DNA of 64,000 bases from Primula veris (taxonomy: Eukaryota; Streptophyta; Magnoliopsida; Ericales; Primulaceae), in contig OY821742.1 in assembly GCA_963682055.1 (NCBI GenBank), positions 34,939,060 to 35,003,059 on the forward strand, given 5' to 3'. The first letter of the stretch is position 1. Every line of letters starts with the position of its first letter. Positions 11,200 through 22,700 of this stretch are shown in pieces. The notes below the pieces were generated by a model, which saw only the letters and a list, made by a program, of their open reading frames with translations, was not told the DNA's origin and made no database searches. The position numbers and the translations under genes are program-made.

Positions 11200-12790
11200 G
11201 TGCGTTAATTCATCTTCTATTTTAGGTAACTCTAAGTAATCTCTTTCTAATTAATGTAATTAATTTAGTTTATTTTTTGAACAGTATGATGCGTTTTTAT
11301 TGATTCTTGCTAAAATTAGGGTGCAATTATGGCTTTTTTAGTGTGTGTTAGTGTTAGGTATTATTGATTTGATATTTATGAGGGTTTTAGGATATAATTT
11401 ATCTGCTATTTGAGGTGATTTTATACAATCTGTTTCTTTTAATTTATTTCATTTTGTTTATATTTTGAATTTGGCTACAATTAGGGTGCAATTAGTTTTT
11501 TTTTTTAAAGTTTTTATGAATTATTATTGTATGCAATCTGTTTCTAATTAATGCGTTTAATTTAGTTTATTTTTTGAACAGTGTGAGGTATTTTAATATT
11601 AGGGTGGAATTAGCTTTTTTTTAGTGTGTGTTACTGTTAGGTATTATTGATTTGGAAGATAATTAGGTTTTTTTTAGTGTGTGTTACTGTTAGGTATTAT
11701 TGATTTGGAAGATAATTAGTTTTTTTTTTTTTGTCAGGGTTTTAGGATATAATTTATGTAACATTTGAGGTGATTCTAAGCAATCTCTTTCTAATTTATG
11801 TGTTTCATTTAGTTTATTTTTTGAACAGTGTATGGTATTTTATTGCTTTAAGCTGAAATTAGGATGCAAATATGCAATTAGGTTTTTTTAGCGTGTGTTA
11901 CTCTCAGGTATTATTGATTGATATTTATAAGGGTTTTAGGTTAGAATTCATATATTATTTGAGGCGATTCTATGCAATCTGTTATTAATTGATGTGTTTC
12001 ATTAGGTTTTCTTTGAGCAGTGTAAGTTATTTTATTACTTTAAGCTAAAATTAGGGTGCAATTTGTTTTTTTATTTTAAAGTTTTTATGGGTTATTATTG
12101 GTTCCAAAGATAATTAATAATTTCATCAGGGTTTTAGGATAGAATATATGTAATATTCGAGGTAATTTTATGTAATCTGCTTCTATTTAACGTGTTTCAT
12201 TTTTTTTTATTGTGTGTGAGATATTAGTGGTTTGGAAGATAATTGTTTTTTATCAGGGTTTTAGGATAGGATTCATGTAGTATTTGAGGTATTGCTGCTA
12301 TGCAATTTGTTTCTAACTAAAATTCAAATTTTGTTTATTTTGGGTGTTGTGAGGTGTTATTATTGGTTTAGGCTAAAATTAGGGTTTAATCAGGTTTTTT
12401 TGTGTGGGTGTTGGGTATTATTGATTCGGAAGATAATTTGTTTTTGTTATCAGGGTTTAGGGTAGTATTCATGTAATATTTGAGGTGATTTTATGCAATA
12501 TATTTCTGATTAATGTGTTCTATTTGTTTACTTTTTTTTTTATGAGTTTGAGGTACTATTGCTTTAGGCTTAAATTAACTTTTAGCTATGTGATGGATTC
12601 AACACCTGTACATGAATGTATATTATCTTATTATGATAATGTACATGGGTTTTAGTGCGTGGGAGGTATTATAGATTCAGATTAAAATTAGGTTTCTTTT
12701 TACCAGGGTTTTCGGGTAGAATTCATGTGCAATGAGGTAATTCTGTGCTATCTCTTTGTAATTAATGTGTTTAGTTCAGAGGTTTTATTT
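11200..12790. repeat. Diverged ~190 bp tandem array, about nine units
   Basis: The motif string 'TATGCAATCTGTTTCTAATTAATGTGTTTCATTTAG', GTTTATTTTTTGAACAG, 'TAGGGTGCAATTAG', GTGTGTTACTGTTAGGTATT and TTTAGGATAGAATTCATGTA recurs about nine times. Anchors lie near 11225, 11410, 11530, 11780, 11960, 12160, 12290, 12490 and 12735. Unit length varies from about 120 to 250 bp because of internal deletions. No coding potential was recognised. The array lies upstream of a CT-rich leader-like region (about 13240-13330) and might be part of a long untranslated region or intron. Confidence 0.8.
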
Positions 12791-14419
12791 TTCGAGGGTC
12801 AAAAGCCGTGCTTCTTCCAGGGTTTATTGTTAGTTAAGCTATGTGATAAATTTCTAGACCTGTACATGCACGTGTATTCTCTTGTTATGATAACGTGGTA
12901 TATGTGAGTTGATAGAGTACGCGGGTTTTGGTTTGTGTGAGGTTTTATCGATTTGGATTTTGGAGTGAAATTGCGGGATTTCTTACCTGGGCTTTTGTTG
13001 GTTCATGTTCCTTTAAGCTAGTATATATGACAATGTTCAGACCGTTACATGGATGCATTTTTCATCACAGTGATTTTGTGTTTGTGCATGAGAATGTGGT
13101 GACTTTGAATTTCTACAATACATGGGTTTTGAGTGCATCAATTACTCTAAAAATAAAAATAAAATCACATTCTTAGGAAAAACTGATTTTCTCTTGCTTG
13201 ATCATTAACCCCCATGTTTTCCTGGGCCGAAATTAAACAATCAGAGAAGAGATTTCGCCTCCTTGCTCTCTCCCTCTCCCCCTTTCTTCCACTCTTTTTT
13301 TCTGCTCACCTCTTCGACTTTCTGATCAAGAAGATCGATGTTAGATCGCTCTTTGTCCACCTTGAAATATGGCCCTTAGAAGTCGGCAGCTTGACCGGTC
13401 TACCTTATGTGGTGTGGATCGATACATGATTGTGCTATGTGATTCGAGATCTGAATATTTTCAGTCAACTATCTGGTTCTTTTGGTTCTTCTTGAATGCA
13501 ACGGTCTGCCCAAGTCAGAACCTTCTCGAAATGTTAGAGATGCAGTTGTTTATTTTCGATTTTCGACTAAATGAGCTCGAAGCACGGAGATCATGCCTAG
13601 TTGTATAATCTGTGTAGTTTAAGTGGGCTTAACTTTCGCGCACTTAGATAATTGGCCCTCCGTTGTCGGATATATTGTGCTTTTAATGCAGACACAGTTA
13701 AGTTCACCACAGTCCTCCTTGTGTGGAGGCCTAATTTTGTGGGATGTTCTATTGTTAGATGAGAATTTCTATTTAAAGATGCTTAAGATGGTCGTTGCAG
13801 AGAAAATTGAATAGCCAAATAGGATTCTTTTTTCTTTTCTTTGAGTTGTTACATGAGTGTTGTTTGTATGCATACCACTCATGCGACTATATATCATTCT
13901 CTTTAGTCAGACTTGGTCACTACCTGTTGTTTGAAATTAAAGTTGATTCAGGTGAGAGTTGATTAAATCTGTAGGAGTTTTACCATGGCGAGTTGATTCA
14001 GGTCGTGTAGGCAGTGTGTTTGTTGGATCTCTGTAGTTAATTGTGATCGTGCTGCAATGATCCTAAGATAGGTGCCAGTGTGCCACTCTAATTTGAACTC
14101 TATCAAAGGAGTTTTTTCAGACACAATCACTTTTTAATATCTGAGCCAGCGGTAGTACAAAAAGTATGATATTCCAATTGAAAGTGTGGGGCCATACGAA
14201 AACACGTGTCCTAGAGGGCGGAATGTATCCTAGCAACCATTACTAGGCATGCTCAGTGTGGGATGGTGTGCCTGCGGGACGCAGGCTAGCTATGGAATAA
14301 GCAAATTGACATGGTACGCTACTACAATGTCGATGGGAAGCAGTCTGCCATATTGCATGTACGAGATATGGAAGTGCTTCAAATTATATCAAATGTTCTT
14401 TTTATATAATGATTTGTAA
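12791..14419. other. Possible untranslated/leader region, no coding gene recognised
   Basis: A CT-rich tract at about 13255-13330, following AATCAGAGAAGAGATTTCGCC, looks like a plant 5' leader. Several ORFs of 60-80 codons exist but resemble nothing I know. A more GC-balanced patch at 14140-14350 stands out from the AT-rich surroundings without a recognisable identity. Part of this may be non-coding exon or intron of the MORC transcript, or a separate non-coding RNA. The sequence alone does not decide. Confidence 0.35.
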
Positions 14420-14572
14420 AGCTATGCAAATGAAGAGGTGGTTAAAACTTCATACTTGAAGTAATTCAGTTAGTTTTAGAGCCATGCAGACGACGAGGTT
14501 GTTAGAACTCTGTAGTTGAAGTAATTCTGTTAGTTTTAGAGCCACGAAGACGAGGTTGTCAAAACTCCGAGG
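14416..14572. repeat. ~62 bp tandem repeat, two and a half units
   Basis: The segment 'AGCCATGCAGACGACGAGGTTGTTAGAACTC..GTAGTTGAAGTAATTCTGTTAGTTTTAG' is present about 2.5 times, with the first copy beginning AGCTATGCAAATGAAGAGG. Copies differ by scattered substitutions and one short deletion. Its function is unknown. Between here and about 15150 I see no gene. Confidence 0.75.
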
Positions 14573-15184
14573 TTTTAATCCTCTCTTTCCGTTCTCGCTT
14601 TCCCCTGCTTCTCTATCTAGACTTCAAATAATTAGGGATGAACCAAAAGTTAAGCTCAAACTACGAGTTTGAACACGCATTCAAATAATGTTATTGTTTG
14701 TGCTATTGAGTCTTTAAGTATGATTATTTAAGAGTATGTTTGGATATCTCGTTTTTCTCGATAATTAATGATGATGATTATGTATGATCCTATCATTATT
14801 ATAGGGATTTTAATGATAATTCTGTGTGCTTTTATTATAATTTTTTGTTTTTGTGATTCTTCCTTTTATGACCAAGTCTTTAAAGAGGAATATAGACAGG
14901 ATCATATATCCATTAAAGCGAAGAAAAGATCGGGGTGATTTTGTGAGACCATGTATGTGATACTTGTGTGATCATGTCTATTCTTTTATAAGAGGAAAGT
15001 CTATTACGCATGATTACTAAACATGTTCCAAAAATTTGTTTTTATTGCCCCAATTCAAAAATATTTAAATATAGAAGTATGCAATAAACGATAATCATGA
15101 AAGACTAAATTGTTGGGAGGTCATTCAAAGGAAACTTTATTGAGCAGAGGTCGCCGGCCAAAACTAATTTAACTTCAAGTGCTC

Positions 15185-15345
15185 TAGCCCAACACAAGCC
15201 CAATTACTCTCTCTTCGCTTCCTCGCCCTATCCCTTCACTCTCTCTATCCTTTTTGTTTCTTCCTTCGATCTGTCATCTCTCTCTATCTCTCCGCTCTAT
15301 CTCTGGTATCTATCTCCCCGATGTCTGCTCTCTCCCTCATATGCT
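15185..15345 (+). promoter_or_regulatory. CT-rich leader, candidate 5' UTR of the MORC gene
   Basis: A dense pyrimidine tract made of CTCTCTC, TCTCTATC and TCCCTC repeats, typical of plant 5' leaders. It lies about 1.4 kb upstream of the first coding exon, which itself begins at an intron acceptor (TTCTAG at 16725-16730). A 5' UTR exon must therefore lie upstream, and this is the nearest good candidate. The CT-rich tract near 13255 is the alternative. Confidence 0.4.
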
Positions 15346-15890
15346 GCTATCTCTCGCTGTCTTTCTCTATATACTAATTAATTTTTTATATTAAAAATTT
15401 TATCCTCCAAATATTGTTGGATTGGACTGTATTCGTACGTATCTATCTGTATATATAAAATTTGCTTGATTATTAAGTTCTAGAAAAGAGAGATTAAAAA
15501 AATCCGCGAAACAGATTAAAATGTAAAGATTTAATTATTTTGGGTTATGCTTTGGTTTTTTTCGGGTGTATATGTACGTATCTATCTGAGATTATATACT
15601 AGGTGTTATCGTCTGCTATTTGAATGAATTATTAAGTTCCAGAAAAAAAGAGATTAAAAAGTCTCGAAAATAATCTCTGTTTTTCACTGCAACTTAATAA
15701 AGTTTCAGAGTCTGCTCAATGTGTACAGCGGCTTGATAAGAGTTTATGTAAGTCACTGCCATAATTTACCCCATCACGAAAAGGACAAAACACGTGTAAT
15801 TTAATCATTCAATCAAATTATATCAAATCCAAAAGTATACCGGAAAAGATAGAACCCTAAGTCTAAACTATCTCTAAGATTATAAATAAG

Positions 15891-15920
15891 ATTTGATTTG
15901 ATTTGATTTGATTTGATTTG
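15891..15920. repeat. (GATTT)n pentanucleotide microsatellite
   Basis: Five to six tandem copies of GATTT, close to the left edge of the plastid-derived fragment. Confidence 0.9.
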
Positions 15921-15984
15921 ACGGACATCAAGGCTTAACACGATTTTATCATATTTCCATTAGATTTTCTTAGGTCATCCTAGT

Positions 15985-16405
15985 TTATTTTTTAAAGTCC
16001 ATCTTGTTGTGATAGAAAGGAACAAAAATAAATACGTTTTAGCTAATGTAATAAAGATACCAATTATGGCTCCAACTATTTTTCTTGCCTTAGTTACTTC
16101 AAAAAATTTAGGAATGAATATGTACGGGATAGAAAGATTCCAGCCGCCTAAGTAAAGAACTGTTACAAATAAGAAGAAACTAGTAAATTTAAATACGAAG
16201 CAACGTAAAATAAACCAAATTTGATACCTGAATATTCGGTTTGATAACCTGCTACTAATTCTTCTTCTGCTTCTGGTAAATCAAAGGGTAATCTCTCACA
16301 TTCCGCTAGCGAAGAAATTAGAAAAACGAAAAATCCTATAGGTTGACGCCACAAATTCCACCCCCAAAAACCATATTTTGATTGTTCCCTAATTACCCTA
16401 GGCAC
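15985..16405 (-). pseudogene. ndhA: Nuclear copy of plastid ndhA exon 2 fragment (NUPT), frameshifted
   Basis: Reading the minus strand gives [38 protein letters not shown] and [20 protein letters not shown], which is subunit NdhA of the plastid NAD(P)H dehydrogenase. This corresponds roughly to residues 198-320 of the ~363-residue protein, inside exon 2. After LLVSS one base is missing near 16165-16170, which brings an early stop. In the shifted frame the similarity resumes ([17 protein letters not shown], then [15 protein letters not shown]) and fades after TTRWTL. Both ends are truncated and several residues have changed, so it is a decayed insertion and not functional. It probably lies inside the 5' UTR intron of the MORC gene, in antisense orientation. 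Confidence 0.93.
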
Positions 16406-16738
16406 CTTAAAGCTTACTAATTATTGTCTTTACTACTTTCACAAGTCTGTGCGCCCTTATCTTTGCTGACATCTTTACTGTCAAAATTTCTTCTTCTCGT
16501 TGAGTCTCTTTGATTCCCTCTACTGTGTCTTTTGGAATCAAAGCACTGGAAGTCTGTACAATGAACAATTGATTATATCGTACACATTTATTAATTAAAT
16601 TATAGCCTCATAATACTACTTTCTTTAAATTTCTTATGGTTGGTAGTCAGCATTACCAACGTATATCAGTTTTAGTCTCTCGTTCTGTATTTAATTTTCC
16701 TATCTGCTCTTGTTCTGGCCCTCCTTCTAGTGTTTAGG

Positions 16739-19700
16739 ATGAGCCTTGCAGATATTGTCGACTCATGTAGCAATGAGCTTGGAGAACTTAAAGCAATAGC
16801 ACTTAAAGAGGAGCCGGACTTGCTACAAAATGAGTACCAAACAAATTTACAGCCTTGTCAGAAGTCCAAAATTGATTATAGAAGACAAGATTGTCAAGAA
16901 ACTAGAAGCTCAAATGGCTCAAGTACTGGTCAAAGTAGCACCAGTGTCTTGGACCAACAGATATCGTCTGTTGACGATATTACTCTCTCCTCTAAATCAC
17001 CTATTAGTGCAGCACCAATTTGTCGTCAATTCTGGAAAGCTGGAAGCTATGAGGAAGGGCTAGCTTCTAAAACAAGAATTCAAAGTATTAATCTTTGAGA
17101 TGAATTTATGATGTCTGTTTACTGACCTATTTTCTGGTACTTTTGGGCACCAGTTAAATTGATTGCTGAGTGCTCATTTAGTGCTTTATCCTGTGATTCT
17201 GTTATGCTGATTTTCGCGATTAAGCTTTTAAATTTGTTGTCCAATACAACATTAAGCCGAATGCTCTGGCTAGTTATATATTACGCATTTGTTTTTTTTC
17301 CTTTAACGTTTGTATTCTTGTTGCAGACAGTGGTAGTTATCTACATATCCACCCCAGATTCCTTCATTCAAATGCCACATCACATAAATGGGTCTTTGGT
17401 GGTATGCCACTTTACTTTATTCACAAGATCTGTTTTATTCTTTCACTGCTTAATTTTGGCAACTATACTTGTCTTATGGTATTTTTTATATCTGCTCTTT
17501 ATGCAGCCCTAGCGGAACTGCTTGATAATGCTATCGACGAGGTACCTATTTTTTCCTTTTCCTTTCTAAAACAAAAGAACAAAAACTATATGTAGAACAC
17601 GAGCGTTGAAGCGGGCGAACCCTTCACGAAAAGCAATTATCTTCAAATTAATGCATTCAGCATAATTGAAAAAATGCCCTCAGACGGTCCTTTTTTTTAA
17701 TATTATTTGTTACAAAAAAAGTGAAAAGAAGGGATTAGATTTGCGTCTCTATTTAGAATGTTTTCTGCCGGCTCTACTTAGACTATTTTCTGCTTACCCT
17801 GCAAGCTTTATTCATTACTAAGCTTCTAGTAGTTAACTACCTTGTGTTGTCTCAAGTTTTACTGGAATTAGATGGCTTTTTTGAAATTTTATCTGCAATC
17901 CCAAAACTACGACCATCAAGTTTCTGCCACATGTTCCTTCTCTGTGTCTAATTTAAGACCAATTAAACCGGTGAGATGTTAAAAAGGAATTTAATACCAT
18001 TGGCACCCCTTTAGGTATTGGGTGAAGTGTTGGGGGTCTTAGATGCTCAACGTTTCTTGGTATTGGTTGACTAGCCAGTTTCTTAGATGTGGATTAACCG
18101 ATACATTTATAGGCATTATATGTTGACTAAGCATGTCATCTCTGAAGAGTAACCTTAATTGTCAAAATAGGTCTGTTAGTGGGAAGTGTATGAACTTTGA
18201 TATAGTATCAGAGCGAGCTATATGTGTTAAATTTTATCTCCAAACCGTTTTTTTATAGCCACTTGACGGGCCTTTGACAGGCTGGCCCTCAAGTGAGGAC
18301 GATTGTTAAGAGTTTGTTGTCTGTCTCACATCGATTAAATGTAGACTAATCATGTCGTTTTATAAAATGTTACGCTCCTTATAATAGTTCCTTTTAGTGG
18401 GAATCGTTTGGGATTTAATAGAACTGATCTAGAAAAAGCTAAATGAGCTGCAGATGGAGCAGGGTTGAGCATGAATCTCGGAACTGTTCAATTTGTTCCT
18501 GTTTGATCTTTACAGTTTTTTGTTGTTGCCCTTAGGAACGTGCATTTGTTCTTCAAGCAATCACTAATAATAATAATTTCTCAGCCCGTTCACATTCATA
18601 TTTTTGATAGATACAAAACGGAGCAACCATTGTCATCATAGATAAAACAACAAATGTGAGGGATGGTAGACCCGCATTACTAATTCAAGGTATGCTATTT
18701 ATTATGATGTCAAGCCTCCGATGTGATAGTTAACATTCTATTTTACTTAAATGATACTTCTAGTTGTTGTTTTGACAAGCAGATGATGGGGGTGGAATGG
18801 ATCCAGAAGGAATGAGACGTTGTTTAAGTTTTGGATTTTCAGATAAAAAATCACAATCTGCAATTGGCCGCTGTATGTCATATATATATATATATTTTTT
18901 TTTTTTTTTGTTGTATTTTCACATGTCCTTTTTACTCTTCGCAATTCGGTTAATATTATTTTTTCCCAGATGGAAATGGGTTTAAGACCAGTTCTATGAG
19001 ACTGGGGGCAGATGCTATTGTTTTCAGCCGCCATGTAAAGGACGGGTCAGATTTCTAATTTCTTTTTTTTTTAAATAGTATTTTTTCCCCGAATTTTTAT
19101 CCTGCTTTGACGCATTTTTAATTCTCTTATTTGTGTCCATTTTCTTGGTAGTTCTTTTAACATCTATAGTTGTAGCACATTTTCGTGCTATTTCGTTTTC
19201 TTACATATAAGTGGCTGATAACTTAATAGTTTTTGCATATTTCCCTGCTACTATATCTCATTGCAAAAGAGGTAAGAAGAAACTCTGAAACTAGAAAATG
19301 AAGAAACTTCCATCTTTCTCTCTCTATGTTTATTCTTGTAATTAAAAGTAATATGGATAGTTTTTGCATGCCTGCATTCCCTTAAATATCGATGCTGTTC
19401 AAATTGACAAGTATTTGATTATTTATCTCTTCATTGTTGTCTCATATTCAGGAAGCTAACACAAAGTATTGGTCTTTTATCATACACTTTTCTGACGCGA
19501 ACTGGCCACAATAGAATAGTTGTTCCTATGGTGAGTTGCTTCCTATAAGATGCTACGAAATGTTTTATTTCATTGATGTGCTTTATCTATTCAATCCTCG
19601 TTAATTTGCTCAAGTATTTTTAGGAAATATATAGGAGATATCATTTTAGTAGGTTGTTTATTGCAGTTAATATCTGATACTTTTTTCACAGAATGTGTCA

Positions 19701-22700
19701 CTGCAGTCTGGAACAGATGTTGATAACAGTACTTTAATGATCTATTTTCCTTACACATGTTATAGGTGGATTATGAGCTGAATCCAGCTACTGGCAAATT
19801 AGAAATGTTGAACCAGTGTGATGAAGAGTCTTTCACGTCTAACCTTTCCTTATTATTGGAGTGGTCCCCTTATACAACTCTAGAAGAACTTCTAAAACAA
19901 GTAATATTGTCTTTTCTTTTACATGCTTTCTTTTTGTAAATCTACTAATCTTGTTATGTTACTCATTTCTGTTTGCTAGTTGTTGGAATCTTATTATTTG
20001 TGGCAACTTTAATGTGGTCGTTATTGAGAAACGTGTTTGCTCACTAATTGCTGTACTTAAAAACTGATATGCGTGAATGGTGATGTAACCAATTTCCATT
20101 AGTTCTTTGAAAAAGATGTGTTATTATCAAGTAATTTAGACAATCACCCAGTGTCATTATCTGTGTATGTGACACTACTTTTAATTTAGACTTTTTGGTG
20201 CTAAACGGCTACATTTTTATCTTATCCTTATGGTTCTGGTTCTCAATTTGCTGAGCAGTTTGATGACATTGGATATCACGGAACAAAAGTTGTAGTCTAT
20301 AATTTATGGTGCGACGACCAGGGGATTTATGAGCTAGATTTTGATAGCGACCCCGATGTGAGATAATTTCATCTGCTAAATACAACCTACATTTTCATAT
20401 CTGAGTATTTATTTTGTTAAAGACCAACACGTTTTGAGTTATCTTTGTAGGATATTCGCTTAAAAGAGGCTGCAAAAGTTCCAGACAAAAATGCAACACG
20501 GTTGGCAAATGAGCAACACTTAGCTAATCAACTTCGCTATTCACTGCGTGTTAGTGAAAAACATCAATATTACTAAATAGGGTTTATGACATCTGCAGTC
20601 TTGATAAAGTTGTCGTTATTCGCAGGTTTATTTGTCCATCTTGTACTTGAAATTACCTCAAACTTTCAGCATTATGTTGCGTGGCCGGGTTGTTCTGTAT
20701 CATAATATTGCCACTGATCTCCAATATCCAGAATTTATCATGTACAAGCCTGCTGGGTCTTCCGAGGTTGTATTCGATATAACTTTTTGTTAAGTGCATA
20801 GATGTCTGTCTTGGCCAACTTTAACATATTTGTGCAAGTAGTTCCAGAGTTTGTGTTTTATAGTTCAGTTCACTAACTTTGCATTCATTTTTTCCCAGGG
20901 AATTCTCACATCGATAGGGTTTTTGAAGGAAGCTCCTCATGTCAACATTCACGGGTTTAATGTTTACCACAAGAATCGTCTAATTCTGGTAATTATTATA
21001 CCGTGCTATGTTCTTAGTACTATTACAAACTGCAGGCTTAATTTTTGAAGTGGTGGTGGACAAGAAATATATCAGAAGGAAGTTTTTGTTGTTATTTGGT
21101 GATAAAAAGATTCTGTTAATGTTATAGGATTTAGTAGTAAATGTACAATTCAATTTCACAATGCATGCTTTGATTATCTCTTAATAAAAAAAATAACGAT
21201 CTGCACCAAACCTTTATCAGTTTCGAACTCTTGATTTCTCTCGTTTTTAGTATTTATTCTAGTTTGCTTATTGTGTCACTGGACAATGACTCATCTTGTG
21301 TTATACTAGTTGTACTACATTATTAAAAAAGTACTTTAGGTTTTTAAAAAACTTTTGTGTGTCTATGGACGAGGTCCATCATAGAACTTACAAGGTAACA
21401 ACGCGTATATTTTCTAAATTGTGCACTCTTATGTATGCTCAGTTACGAGTCATTGTCTTTTGACCTCATCATGTGTTGTGTCGTTGTTGTGGTCCGTAGC
21501 AGGAATAAGTTATGAATAGAGGTAGAGGAAGAATCAAGCAGAGGGAGGAAAGTGAAGTTTAAGATGCAAAAAAAAAAAAAAAAACTCGTTACAATTTCCT
21601 AAAACGACCGTCTTCTTTTCTTGAGTATTTTCGGCACGATATTCTTGCATGATGCTTTACTATTACAGTTATATTCAAGTTTTTGAGGGTGTTTTATGTT
21701 GTTTGAAGGAACACTACTGTTTTAACAGTTGTATTTTTGTAGTTGGTTCATTGATTAGTATTAGTTAAGCAGTTGATTAAGGCTTAATCCTTACTCTACA
21801 CAAGCCAGTTTACCCTTTTACCCCCCTATAAATTTATCTTGATCGTGTGTCTGTACTTCTTTTTGCAGCCATTTTGGCATGTTGTTAGCTTCAGCGACAG
21901 TAGAGGCAGAGGGGTTGTAGGTGAGACAACAGTCAAACATTTATCATGTACGGACTATATAAAATGTTTACTTTTGTACTTTGATCTCAATGAGTTATAA
22001 AACTTTTTGTTAGGTGTTCTGGAAGCAAATTTTATTGAGCCTACACACAACAAACAAGAATTTGAGAGAACTGCAGTTTTTCAAAAACTTGAGCATCGCT
22101 TGAAGGAAATGACATGGGAATACTGGTAAGCTTAGTTTTTAGTCAACTAGATTTTTCATGCTTAAAGGGGCAATTAAAACTTAAACCAGTTCAGTTTCTT
22201 AGCCCTAACAGTAGTTTTATAAACCATGTTGGTTACCGACTTTTGTTGTGTTGACAAGTTTAAGTACTATCAGTTTTTAAAGAAGTTTGAAGAATCAGTA
22301 GTCTCAATCGCCTAAGATGTTGCTTCACAGATCAAACTGCATTTAGACACTTAGGGCGGCCAGCTTTTAAGTAATAAGCTAGATTTTTTTTATGTTTGGA
22401 TAAAAATTATATTCATGTAGCTTTAAACTTCTTGCTTATTTAAGCCTAATAGAACTGGAAAGCTCATCTTTTAAGCTGGTCAACCAAATGTACTCCATTT
22501 TTTGGCAAAAAGCAGGGTTTATATGCTGCAACCAAACAAGGCCTAGACCCTTTCTAGCATCCTGTTTGCTGAGTATTTCTATTTCATTATCATTATGATC
22601 ACAGTCGTTTATAGTTTTGTTAGGAGAACAACAAACATGTAATATTTACCACTGATGAAATTTTGCAGGGATCACCATTGTAGGCTCCTTGGTTATAAGC

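Noticed and set aside
12725..13814. Five plus-strand ORFs of 60-82 codons
   Set aside because: Overlapping frames, no recognisable protein, and the region looks like a leader or intron.
15985..16405. Functional nuclear ndhA or mitochondrial nad1
   Set aside because: Truncated at both ends and frameshifted. The residues match plastid NdhA better than Nad1.
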